Shown in pieces: positions 41,941 to 52,347 of a stretch of DNA of 64,000 nucleotides (position 1 is the stretch's first letter; each line of letters starts with the position of its first letter). The notes beneath the pieces were generated by a model that saw only the letters and a program-made list of their open reading frames with translations, was not told where the DNA came from and did no database searches. A program made the position numbers and the translations under genes. Origin of the DNA: CAIXSE01 sp040769125 (GTDB lineage Bacteria; Actinomycetota; Thermoleophilia; UBA2241); assembly GCA_040769125.1 (NCBI GenBank), contig JAXGLO010000001.1:930001-994000 (forward strand), read 5' to 3'.

Positions 41941-44900
41941 TTAGCCGGTGCGGCCGGGGCGGGTGCGCGGCTCGACCGCCGGGAGATCCCAGGCATGTGG
42001 GCGCCGGGGGGCGAGGGCGGCGCCGGCGGCGAAGCCGGCCCGGCGCCGGTCGCGCGGCTTCGCGTCGGTCGGCGGGCGCTCGCCCCGTAGCGCCTCTTTG
42101 CGGCCGAGCACGTCGCCGAGGTCGCGGATGCGGTGGGCGACGACCGCCAGCCCGTGCTCGGCGTCGTTCTGCAGCTCTCCCTCGACGTAGATGTACAGGG
42201 CGTCCTTGAGCACCCTGCCGTACTTGAGGTAGTCGTCGTTGAAGACCACGACCTGGCTCAGCTCGGTCTCGTCCTCGAGGGTGAGGAACAGCGTGCGGTG
42301 GCCCGAGCGGATCCAGGGCATCTGGGCGCGCTCGAGTACGCCGGCGAGGCGCACGCGACGCCCGTGGGGGACCGTCGCCAGGCCGGCGAGCGGTGTGACG
42401 CCGAGGGCTTCGAGCTGATCGCGCACGAGGCTCAGGGGGTGGGCGCTGACGGCGAGACGGAGCAGCTCGAGTTCGACGGCGACGCGTTGCTGCAGGGTCC
42501 AGGACGGCAGGAAGGCGAGCGGGGCGATGCGCTCGTCGAGGGCGAGGCGCGGCTGGTCGAGGCCGGCGTCGGCGGCCGTCGGGGCTGCGTCCTGCGGGCC
42601 GGTCGCCCGGGACGGCCGGGAGCCCGCGTAGAGCAGAGGCACCTGAGGCACGAGTTCCTCGCGGCGCACGCCCAGGCCGTCGAAGGCGCCGAGGCGTACG
42701 AGGTTCTCGGTGATCTCGCGGCTCACACGCGCGCGCGTGACGAAGTCGGCGAGCGAGGTGTAAGGGCGGTCGGCCGCGACGCTCGCCCGCCGCGCCGCGA
42801 CGATCGCCTGCTGCGCCGCGGCGCTCATCTCCTTGACGTACGCGAGCCCCACGCGCAGGGCCCGGCCGTCGTCCTCGACCTCGAAGAGCTCGCCGCTCAG
42901 GTTGATGTCGAGCGGCCGTATCTCGAGGCCGAAGCGCCGGGCGTCGTCGAGCACCACGCGCGGCGAGTAAAAGCCCATGGGCTGATTGTTGAGGATGCCG
43001 CAGAAGAACTCGGCTGGGTAGTGCGCCTTGAGCCAGGCGCTGGCGTTGCAGATGATGGCGAAGCAGGCGGCGTGCGCCTTGTTGAAGCCGTAGGCGGCGA
43101 AGCCGCGGAGCTGGCGGAAGACCTCCGCGGCTACCTCCCGCTCGACGCCGCGGGCCGTCGCCTTCTCGACGAAGGCCCGGCCGAGCTCGTCCATCTCGTC
43201 GAGAGAGCGCTCATGGGTCATGGCGCGGCGCAGCATGTCGCCCTCGGCGAGGCTGAAGCCGGCCACGGCCGCCGCCACCTCGATGACCTGCTCCTGGTAG
43301 ACGATTACGCCGTAGGTGCGGCGCAGGATGGGCTCCATGGTGGGGTGCGGTACGCTGACGGCCTCGTGCCCGTGCCGCCGGCGGATGAACGGTGTGATCA
43401 TCTCGGCCTGCAGCGGCCCCGGCCGAAACAGCGAGATGGCGGCGATGACGTCTTCGAAGTCGCGCTGGCGCAGGCGTGTGGCGAGGTTGCGCTGCCCCGA
43501 ACTCTCGAGCTGGAAGACGCCGACGGTGCGTGCCGACCTGATGAGCTCGTAGACCTTGGGGTCGTCGCGCGGCAGCTCCCAGGCCGCGATGCGCTCGCCG
43601 GTGCGCGCTTCAATGCGGCGTACGGCCTCGGCGATGGCGGAGTGCATCTTGAGGGCTAGGATATCCATCTTGACCAGGCCGAGCGTCTCGATGTCGTCCT
43701 TGTCGAACTGCGCGACGGCGACGCTCTTGGCCGCCCACTGCAGCGGCACGCGGTCGGTGAGCGGGTCGCGCGAGAGGATGAAGCCGCCGAGATGGGTGCC
43801 GAGGTGGGTCGGGAAGCCGGAGAGCCGCTTGGCCACGTGGACGAGGCGGCGGTAGTGGGGGTGCTGGAACTCGTGGTCGGCGAGCTCAGGGCGCTCGGCG
43901 AGCATCTCGTCGAGCCTGGCGGCGCTGCCCCAGGGCACGCGCCGTGAGAGGCCGTTGATCTCGTCGGGGGTGAAGCCGAAGGCGCGGCTCACGATGCGGA
44001 CGGCCGAGGGTGCGCGCACCGTGTTGACGGTGGCGACCATGGCGACTCTGTCGTGGCCGAAGCGCTCGTAGATGAAGCGGATGACCTCGTCGCGGCGGGC
44101 GGAGCAGAAGTCGATGTCGACATCCGGCATCTCGCGGCGCGCCGGGTTGAGGAAGCGCTCGAAGAGCAGCCCGTGGGCGATGGGGTCGGCGTCGGAGATG
44201 CGCAGCACGTAGCTGACGATGCTGTTGCCGGCGGAGCCGCGGCCCGAGTAGAGGATGCCGCGGCTCTGGGCGAACTCGACGATGTCGTGGACGGCGAGGA
44301 AGTACTCGGCGAAGCCGAGCTCCTCGACGACCTTGAGCTCGCGCTCGAGGCGCGCGGTGACCTCGGCGGTGAGCGGCCGGTAGCGCTCGGCGGCACCGGC
44401 GAAGCAGCGCTTCCAGAGCAGCGAGAAGGCGGTCTCGCCGGGCGGCAGGGGGTAAGCGGGGAAGAGGAGGCGCCCCAGGCCGAGGTCGAGGTTGCAGCGC
44501 TCGGCGACGCGGGCGGCGTTGGCGTACGCCTCCGGGTAGCGCTGGAAGAGACGCCGCATCTGCGCCGGGCTCTTGAGATAGAGCTCGGCGTTCCTGCGGC
44601 CGAGGGGATTGGGGAGTTGCTGGTTGGCGGCCTCCGCGGCGAGGACGTCGTGCAACGGCGCGTCGGCCTTGACCGTGTAGTGCACGTTGTTGGTGGCGAC
44701 GGTGGGCAGGCGCAGCTCGTGGGCGAGCAGGTTGAGGGCGCGCAGCGAGGCGCCGGAGTCAGGGAGCAGCTCGTGCTGCAGCTCGATGAAGAGGTCGCGG
44801 CCGAAGAGCTCGTGGAGGACGGAGGCTGCGGCACGGGCGCCGGGGCGGTCGCCGGCGAGCAGTCGCGACCAGAGCTCGCCGCGCCGGCAGCCGCTGAGCG

Positions 44901-45354
44901 CGACGAGGTGGTCGCTGTGCTCGGCGAGGGTGGCGAGCCGGGCCACCGGAGGCTCGCCCGGGTGCTCGAGGTGGGCGGCGCTGATGATGCGGCAGAGGTT
45001 GCTCCAGCCGGCGTAGTCGCGGGCGAGGAGCACGAGGTGGTGGCCGCCGGCCGCCGGCCGCGCGGCCGGCGGCGGTGCGGCGGCCGCAGGATGCGCGTTC
45101 TCGTCGCCCGGCCGCCAGGTGCGGCCGTCGCGGCCCACCGCCGGCTCGACGGTGAGCTCCGCGCCGACGATGGGCTTGATGCCGGCCGCCTTGCAGGCCT
45201 GGTAGAAGCGCACGGCGCCGTAGAGCCCCTCGTGGTCGGTGGCCGCCAGGGCCGGCATGCCCATGCCGGCGGCGGCGGCCACCAGCTCGAGGATGCGGCA
45301 GGCGCCGTCGCCGAACGAGAAGCTGGTGTGGGTGTGCAGGTGGACGAAGCTCAT
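41941..45354 (-). CDS. dnaE2: Error-prone DNA polymerase III alpha subunit DnaE2
   Basis: A translesion polymerase of the mutasome induced by DNA damage. The 1137-residue protein starts with the PHP domain (HLHTHTSFSFGDGACRIL), has the Pol III palm acidic motifs PDVDIDFCSARRDEV, the fingers and tandem helix-hairpin-helix region, and a C-terminal OB fold. It is shorter than replicative DnaE1, lacks its long C-terminal tau-binding part, and matches DnaE2 length. ATG at 45354 begins at the PHP domain. It lies behind a LexA-box promoter. Its usual partners ImuA and ImuB are not in the window, though a DUF6504-like gene, often found with them, is next to it. Confidence 0.92.
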   Translation of the reverse strand: MSFVHLHTHTSFSFGDGACRILELVAAAAGMGMPALAATDHEGLYGAVRFYQACKAAGIKPIVGAELTVEPAVGRDGRTWRPGDENAHPAAAAPPPAARPAAGGHHLVLLARDYAGWSNLCRIISAAHLEHPGEPPVARLATLAEHSDHLVALSGCRRGELWSRLLAGDRPGARAAASVLHELFGRDLFIELQHELLPDSGASLRALNLLAHELRLPTVATNNVHYTVKADAPLHDVLAAEAANQQLPNPLGRRNAELYLKSPAQMRRLFQRYPEAYANAARVAERCNLDLGLGRLLFPAYPLPPGETAFSLLWKRCFAGAAERYRPLTAEVTARLERELKVVEELGFAEYFLAVHDIVEFAQSRGILYSGRGSAGNSIVSYVLRISDADPIAHGLLFERFLNPARREMPDVDIDFCSARRDEVIRFIYERFGHDRVAMVATVNTVRAPSAVRIVSRAFGFTPDEINGLSRRVPWGSAARLDEMLAERPELADHEFQHPHYRRLVHVAKRLSGFPTHLGTHLGGFILSRDPLTDRVPLQWAAKSVAVAQFDKDDIETLGLVKMDILALKMHSAIAEAVRRIEARTGERIAAWELPRDDPKVYELIRSARTVGVFQLESSGQRNLATRLRQRDFEDVIAAISLFRPGPLQAEMITPFIRRRHGHEAVSVPHPTMEPILRRTYGVIVYQEQVIEVAAAVAGFSLAEGDMLRRAMTHERSLDEMDELGRAFVEKATARGVEREVAAEVFRQLRGFAAYGFNKAHAACFAIICNASAWLKAHYPAEFFCGILNNQPMGFYSPRVVLDDARRFGLEIRPLDINLSGELFEVEDDGRALRVGLAYVKEMSAAAQQAIVAARRASVAADRPYTSLADFVTRARVSREITENLVRLGAFDGLGVRREELVPQVPLLYAGSRPSRATGPQDAAPTAADAGLDQPRLALDERIAPLAFLPSWTLQQRVAVELELLRLAVSAHPLSLVRDQLEALGVTPLAGLATVPHGRRVRLAGVLERAQMPWIRSGHRTLFLTLEDETELSQVVVFNDDYLKYGRVLKDALYIYVEGELQNDAEHGLAVVAHRIRDLGDVLGRKEALRGERPPTDAKPRDRRRAGFAAGAALAPRRPHAWDLPAVEPRTRPGRTG

Positions 45355-45364
45355 CGACGACCTC

Positions 45365-45405
45365 GGGGCGTGGCGGATCTCCGGTTCGGGGCGTGGCGGA
45401 TCTCC
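45365..45405 (-). repeat. 23-bp tandem duplication in the dnaE2 leader
   Basis: GGGGCGTGGCGGATCTCC occurs at 45365-45382 and again at 45388-45405 (period 23 bp) between the LexA-box promoter and the start codon. Confidence 0.8.
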
Positions 45406-45434
45406 AGTGTGGAGCGAACATGCGTTCGTGTCAA
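45406..45434 (-). promoter_or_regulatory. LexA-controlled promoter of dnaE2
   Basis: On the minus strand a -35 TTGACA (45434-45429) is followed at once by the SOS box CGAACGCATGTTCG (45428-45415), which fills the 17-nt spacer before CACACT (45411-45406). LexA bound here would block the polymerase. Confidence 0.85.
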
Positions 45435-45450
45435 TGATGGTAAACCTCTG

Positions 45451-45524
45451 CGGTGACGGAGGATCGCCGCAGGGCGGCGTCCGTCCACGGTGACGGAAGA
45501 TCGCCGCTGGGCGGCGCCCGTCAG
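45451..45524 (-). repeat. Two tandem 37-bp units each forming a terminator-like hairpin
   Basis: Units at 45451-45487 and 45488-45524 are nearly identical. Each contains a hairpin of the form GACGG...CGCCGC/GCGGCG...CCGTC. The second overlaps the end of the DUF6504-like gene, so together they probably act as tandem terminators ahead of the dnaE2 promoter. Confidence 0.7.
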
Positions 45525-45799
45525 TTGAGCGCCTGCTCGAGCGACCACGTCTTGCCGATGTGGTCGTAGCGCAGATCGAAGACACGGCCGGCGGCGCGCA
45601 CCCGCCAGCAGGAGAAGCTCACCGGCCCCTCGTTCTTCCACCAGCCCGTCTCGGTGACCCAGGCTTCGAGAACGCGTTCGACTGTGTATCGCTGCCGGCG
45701 CCAGACGAAAGCGATGGGGCAGCGGCGGCCTTCGTGCCAGGCGACGGCCAGGGAATCGCGAGCGCCGGGCTCGCCGGGGATGACGTCGCCGTGCGGTAT
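45521..45799 (-). CDS. DUF6504-like small protein under LexA control, non-canonical start
   Basis: A basic protein of about 92 residues with PIAFVWRRQRYTVERVLEAW, TGWWKNEGPVSFSCWRVRA and VFDLRYDHIGKTWSLEQ, the pattern of DUF6504, which in actinobacteria accompanies DnaE2, ImuB or DinB genes. Its function is unknown; a role in the translesion complex is inferred from context. The promoter with SOS box (45841-45869) points straight at it. Between the promoter and the conserved region there is no in-frame ATG, GTG or TTG. An AAGGAG (45811-45806) lies 6 nt before an ATA codon at 45799, taken here as the start. A sequencing change of ATG to ATA is the main alternative. Confidence 0.7.
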   Translation of the reverse strand: MPHGDVIPGEPGARDSLAVAWHEGRRCPIAFVWRRQRYTVERVLEAWVTETGWWKNEGPVSFSCWRVRAAGRVFDLRYDHIGKTWSLEQALN

Positions 45800-45840
45800 A
45801 TGACGCTCCTTGACGGGTTGCCCGGGGAGGGCGGGGCGTC

Positions 45841-45869
45841 ACTCTAGCACGAACATACGTTCGTGTAAA
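45841..45869 (-). promoter_or_regulatory. LexA-controlled promoter of the DUF6504-like gene
   Basis: Minus strand: -35 TTTACA (45869-45864), then SOS box CGAACGTATGTTCG (45863-45850) inside a 17-nt spacer, then the -10 TAGAGT (45846-45841) preceded by TGC. Same architecture as the dnaE2 promoter. The arms extend to 7 bp (CACGAAC/GTTCGTG). Confidence 0.87.
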
Positions 45870-45923
45870 TGCAGGGACCGCGCGCCGCAACCGCTCCTGG
45901 CCGCGTTCGGCAGTGACTGCCAT

Positions 45924-46127
45924 CTCGTCCACGGGCGCACAGGCGAGGCGAGGGCGAGCGCGACGCCGCGCGGTTCACCTCGTCTATGGGCGTGCAGGCG
46001 AGGTGCTGTCGTCCGACACGATCATCGCCTGCCCTCTGCCTTGCCTACGGGCGCACAGGCGAGGCGATCGCCGGCCGGCTGCAGAGAATCAAGCGCCAGC
46101 CTCGTCCACGGGCGCACAGGCGAGGCG
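45924..46127. repeat. Four-copy palindromic repeat cluster, period 55-61 bp
   Basis: ACGGGCGCACAGGCGAGGCG occurs at 45931-45950, 46047-46066 and 46108-46127, with a diverged copy (four changes) at 45986-46005. Conservation extends about 7 bp to the left (CTCGTCC). The units are about 27 bp with 28-34-bp unrelated stretches between. Each unit has complementary arms CCTCG and CGAGG. The copy at 46108-46127 encodes part of the C-terminus of the DEDD/UvrC-like gene. No cas genes are present. Confidence 0.75.
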
Positions 46128-48032
46128 CACGCGGGCGACGAGCTCGGCCGCGAAGGCCTCCAGCGGGGCGCTTCCGGCCGCGAGCTCGCTGAGGTCGAGG
46201 ACGTGCACCGCCTCGCGGTGGCGCTCGATCCAGCCGTGCACCAGCAGCATCTCGTCGATGAGATGGGCCTTCAGCGGCGGCTGCGGGGGCACGGCCGCCG
46301 CAGTCTCGGCGAGGAAGTCGCTGGCTGCATCCTCGGCGAAGCTGATGCGGCCGACCTCGCGCTCCACGACGACCGTGCCGCCGCGAATACCCCAGAGCGC
46401 CGCCCATCCCTTCCGGCGGGCAGGGTAGACGAGAACGGCGTTGGTGCGTCGTGCGGCAGCGAGCCTCCGCACGCTGCGCAAGGCCCGCTCGAGGGCATTG
46501 CGGTGGGTCTGGAGGCGGGCGGCCTGTTCGAAGGCCAGGCTGCGGATGTGGGCGGCCTGTCGCTCCCGAATCCTGTCGTCGAGGGCCTTGCCATGCCCTG
46601 CGAGCACGCGGCGCACCTCCGCGACGACGTCGGCGTAGGCGCTGCCGACCTCCCGTGTGCAGGGGGCGAGGCAGGCGCCCGTGTCCGCCCGCGGGCAGGC
46701 GTGGCCGGTCGTCGCCGGCGAGCCGTCGCTTTCGCGGGCGCTCGAACCGTTGCTCCCCGTGCTGTTCCGTCGACTTCCCGGCAGACGAGGGCACGTGCGC
46801 AGCGGGTAGAAGTCGGTGATGCACTCGACGAAACGCCGGGCTGTGCTCGCCCTGCGGAACGGCCCGGCGTAGCAGGATCCGTCGTCGCGCAGGTTCGGCG
46901 TCGCGTAGAGCCGCGGGTATTCCTCGGCGCTCAGCTTGACGTAGTGATAGCTGGCGGCGCGCGTGCCGTGCGTGTTGCAGGGCGGCTTGTGCCGGGCGAT
47001 GAGCCGCCCCTCGAGCAGGAGCGCTGCGAACTCGGAGCCGGTCGGTATCGTCTCGATGCGCGCGAGCAGCTCCAGCGCCTGTCGTGTGTGGAAGGCCTGT
47101 CGCTGAAGGAAGTGATCTCTGGTGCGCCGGCGCAGGTTCTCTGCCTTGCCGATGTAGAGGGCCGCGCCCTTGGCGTCGCGCATGATGTAGACGCCGGGGC
47201 AGGTGGGCGCGGCCTCCGTGAGGGCGATCTTGTGGTAGTTGCGCCTGGCGGCGGGCTCGCAGAACCGGGCCACCTCCTCGAGGGTGGATATTCCCTGCTC
47301 CTGTAGCCGCGAGAGGAACAGGAGCAGCAGCTCGGCCGTGGCCTGGGCGTCTTGCAGGGCGCGGTGCTTCGGCTTCACGCGGGTGTCGAAGCGGTCGCTG
47401 AGCGCCGCCAGGGAGCAGCGCTGCTGCGGGCAGAGCTTGCGGGCGAGGCGCAGCGTGTCGAGCGCCGGCCGCGGGAAGGTCTGGCGGCGCAGACGCGTAA
47501 GCTCGTAGTCGAGGAAGCCGAGGTCGAACTGGGCGTTGTGCGCGACGAGCACGGACCCTTCGGAGAACGCGACGAAGCGCGGCAGGACGTCCTCGATGGG
47601 CGGGGCTCCGGTGACGGTGGCGTCGTCGATGCCGGTGATTCCAGTGATCATCCCCGGGATCGGCAGGCCGGGGTTGACGAGCGAGGAAAAAGAGGCGGTC
47701 TCGCGGCCGTCCTCGAGGCGCACGGCGCCGATCTCGATGATTCTTGCGAAGCCGGGCGTGGAGCCGGTCGTCTCGAGGTCGACGACCGTGAACGCGACGC
47801 TCGCGAGGTCGCGGCGTCGGGCCTGCCAGTCGCGCAGGCCCACGTGCACGTCGCTCTCCCAGGTAAAGCGCTCGTCGTTGCGCACGATGTCGGCGACGAG
47901 CCTGCGCATGAGCTCGGGCGGGCAGTTGGAGACGGGGAAGAGGCGCGGCCATACCTCGCGGTAGTCGAGCGCTTCGCCGGCCTGCTCCAGCAGGTTGTGG
48001 AGATCGTCGACGGTGGTGAACGCGAGCTGCAC
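46089..48032 (-). CDS. DEDD 3'-5' exonuclease fused to a UvrC-like GIY-YIG domain
   Basis: A 647-residue actinobacterial DNA-repair protein. After an N-terminal helical region (1-75) comes a DnaQ-type exonuclease with VVDLETTG (Asp85, Glu87), VAHNAQFDLGFLD and HRALQDAQATAELL. From about residue 290 follows a GIY-YIG endonuclease domain as in UvrC (PGVYIMRDAKGAALYIGKAENLRRR) and a cysteine-containing UvrC-like segment, but the UvrB-interaction and RNase H-like UvrC C-terminal domains are missing. The GTG at 48032 is used. Similar fusions are conserved in mycobacteria with unclear in vivo role. Its last codons lie in the 61-bp repeat cluster. Confidence 0.88.
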   Translation of the reverse strand: MQLAFTTVDDLHNLLEQAGEALDYREVWPRLFPVSNCPPELMRRLVADIVRNDERFTWESDVHVGLRDWQARRRDLASVAFTVVDLETTGSTPGFARIIEIGAVRLEDGRETASFSSLVNPGLPIPGMITGITGIDDATVTGAPPIEDVLPRFVAFSEGSVLVAHNAQFDLGFLDYELTRLRRQTFPRPALDTLRLARKLCPQQRCSLAALSDRFDTRVKPKHRALQDAQATAELLLLFLSRLQEQGISTLEEVARFCEPAARRNYHKIALTEAAPTCPGVYIMRDAKGAALYIGKAENLRRRTRDHFLQRQAFHTRQALELLARIETIPTGSEFAALLLEGRLIARHKPPCNTHGTRAASYHYVKLSAEEYPRLYATPNLRDDGSCYAGPFRRASTARRFVECITDFYPLRTCPRLPGSRRNSTGSNGSSARESDGSPATTGHACPRADTGACLAPCTREVGSAYADVVAEVRRVLAGHGKALDDRIRERQAAHIRSLAFEQAARLQTHRNALERALRSVRRLAAARRTNAVLVYPARRKGWAALWGIRGGTVVVEREVGRISFAEDAASDFLAETAAAVPPQPPLKAHLIDEMLLVHGWIERHREAVHVLDLSELAAGSAPLEAFAAELVARVRLACAPVDEAGA

Positions 48033-48243
48033 CCCACCATGCTACTGCGCAGCCACGACGGATGCACGGCCTATCCGGTGCGTCCTGCCGTCCGGCGTCG
48101 CCTCGGCGGGTTTGGTTTGCACGGCGGCGGCCGTCGTCGTTACGCTCTCCTGCATATCGGGTACGAGCTGCGGCGAGACCCCCATGACCACGCCGCCGCC
48201 GCGCAGCTCCGCCGGCGGCGAGGGCCAGCGCAAGGAGCCACCG

Positions 48244-48674
48244 GTGGATTTCGAGACGATGCACGACGAGGTGCTGCGGGCCTTCCACGACTCGTGCGTG
48301 GTGGCCGCGAGGCAGCGCAGCCGCGGACGCGGCTTCCGGCCGGCGGCCGACGCCTACTTCGAAGAGGACACGCACGAGATAGTGGTGCGGTTCGAGCTGC
48401 CGGGCATGGCGCTCGACGACATCGAGCTGTTCGTCGACCGTCGCGAGCTGACGGTGCGCGGCGAGCGCCCGTTCCCTACCCGCGAGGGGCGCGTCTACCA
48501 GCAGGTCGAGGCCGACTACGGACCGTTCGAGAGGCTCGTTCGTCTCCTCGTCGACGTGGAGCCGGAGGTTACGACGGCCACCTACGATGCTGGGGTACTC
48601 GAAGTGAGGCTCGCTCTGAGTGAGCCGGGGACGGGCGTTCGCAGGATCGACATCACGACGGCAGGAGGCGCGGA

Positions 48675-48678
<4 letters not shown>
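48244..48678 (+). CDS. Small heat-shock protein Hsp20 (alpha-crystallin family)
   Basis: ATP-independent holdase that keeps unfolding proteins soluble. The 144-residue protein has an N-terminal arm, the alpha-crystallin domain (EIVVRFELPGMALDDIELF, ELTVRGER) and YDAGVLEVRLAL as the conserved AGVL segment; the C-terminal IxI motif appears as RRIDITT. GTG at 48244 is chosen over ATG at 48184 because AAGGAG (48232-48237) lies 6 nt before it. The stop overlaps the lon start by 4 nt (ATGA), so a holdase and a protease for damaged proteins are coupled. I see no HAIR or CIRCE operator in the 210-bp upstream gap. Confidence 0.9.
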
Positions 48679-51338
<2,660 letters not shown>

Positions 51339-51493
51339 TCGCCGTGCCGTCTGCGTGAGCGCGCGCTGCGCCAGCCGCCCTGGGGCAATGAGCGCGGCGT
51401 CTATCGCTACCATGCGATCGCCAAGCACGTCGACGCCTGGCCCGGCTTTCGCTGGGAGCGTGCCCTTCGCGCGGATTGGGGTGCGCGCGCGGG

Positions 51494-51499
51494 TATAAT
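51494..51499 (+). promoter_or_regulatory. Consensus -10 of the macro-domain gene
   Basis: TATAAT, 38 nt before the ATG at 51537. The ribosome-binding site CGGAGGA follows close to the start. Confidence 0.55.
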
Positions 51500-51536
51500 C
51501 GTACTGCGACCCGCGCTACATACACCTCGGAGGATC

Positions 51537-52073
51537 ATGAAGACGTCTGTCGGCAGAACCAAACTCGAAGTCGCGCTCGGCGACATCACCCAGCTCGAGA
51601 TCGACGCTGTGGCGACCGCGGCCAACACCGAGCTCGTCATGGACGCGGGCGTCTCCGGTGCCGTCAAGCGCGTCGGCGGTGAGGCCATCGAGCGCGAGGC
51701 CATGCTGCAGGGTTCCATCGAGCCAGGGCAGGCCGTGGCGACCGGCGGGCACGCTCTCACGGCGAACCGGGTCATCCACGCGGCGGTGATGGGCGCCGAT
51801 CGGCGCACCGATGTCGACCTCATCGCCAAGGCCGCCTACAACGCACTGGATTGCGCTGAGCACTCTGGCGTGCGCACGCTGGCGCTGCCCGCCTTCGGCG
51901 CCGGCGCCGGCGGAGTGCGCATTTATCTGTGCGCGAGCGCCATGATCGATGCGGTCGCTCGCTACCTCGAGGATCACCCGCGCACGCGGCTGCGCCACAT
52001 CGTGTTCGTCGCGCACGACGACGTCGCCAAAGCGGCCTTCCAGCACGCCCTGGTGGGCATGCGCCGCGCCTAG
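51537..52073 (+). CDS. Macro-domain (ADP-ribose-binding) protein
   Basis: A 178-residue single macro domain that probably binds ADP-ribose or removes it from proteins or metabolites. Family features are LEVALGDITQLEIDAVATAANT, the loop GVSGAVKRVGG, VATGGHALTANRVIHAAVMG and the ligand-binding LALPAFGAGAGG near the C-terminus. AANTEL with MDAGVSGA replaces the more common AANxxLLGGGGV, so the first binding loop is shorter in glycine. It has its own -10 element and a strong ribosome-binding site. Function in the cell is unknown; NAD metabolism or stress is likely. Confidence 0.87.
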   Translation: MKTSVGRTKLEVALGDITQLEIDAVATAANTELVMDAGVSGAVKRVGGEAIEREAMLQGSIEPGQAVATGGHALTANRVIHAAVMGADRRTDVDLIAKAAYNALDCAEHSGVRTLALPAFGAGAGGVRIYLCASAMIDAVARYLEDHPRTRLRHIVFVAHDDVAKAAFQHALVGMRRA

Positions 52074-52347
52074 CGCGGTCGCGGCGGGGCCCCGCAGCGT
52101 CTGGTTCGCACCATCCTGGGGCTCGTATGATGGTCGTTCAGGGAGGGCGGCGGCGTGGTGATGCACACGCTGCAACCAGCGACGACGGCGAGGATCATGG
52201 TGTGGCTCGGCGCTCTGCTGACCGGATTCGCATGCCGCGGCAGAAAGGCATGCCTGTCTTGACTCTTCGGCAACGGCGCCCGGCTGTCGCCGCGCCGCGA
52301 AGACCGGTTTGATGATGAAGGGCGCGATGATGCTGGAGGCGCAAGCT

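Noticed and set aside
42133..43659. 508-codon open frame on the plus strand opposite dnaE2
   Set aside because: It is the antisense frame of a high-GC gene, with no domain features and composition rich in Ala/Gly/Glu/Val/Leu as expected for a shadow; dnaE2 motifs are clear on the other strand.
45924..46127. Calling the 61-bp repeats a genuine CRISPR array
   Set aside because: Only four units, one strongly diverged and one inside a coding sequence; no cas genes and no leader seen. Reported as a repeat instead.
51339..51536. Open frame joining lon to the macro-domain gene past the lon TAG
   Set aside because: The lon frame stays open for 66 codons after its stop, but this is common by chance at this GC content; a -10 TATAAT and ribosome-binding site show a separate gene.
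52074..52347. Plus-strand open frame between the macro-domain and OCD genes
   Set aside because: Overlapping shadow frame without family features; I see only a weak leader for the OCD gene here.
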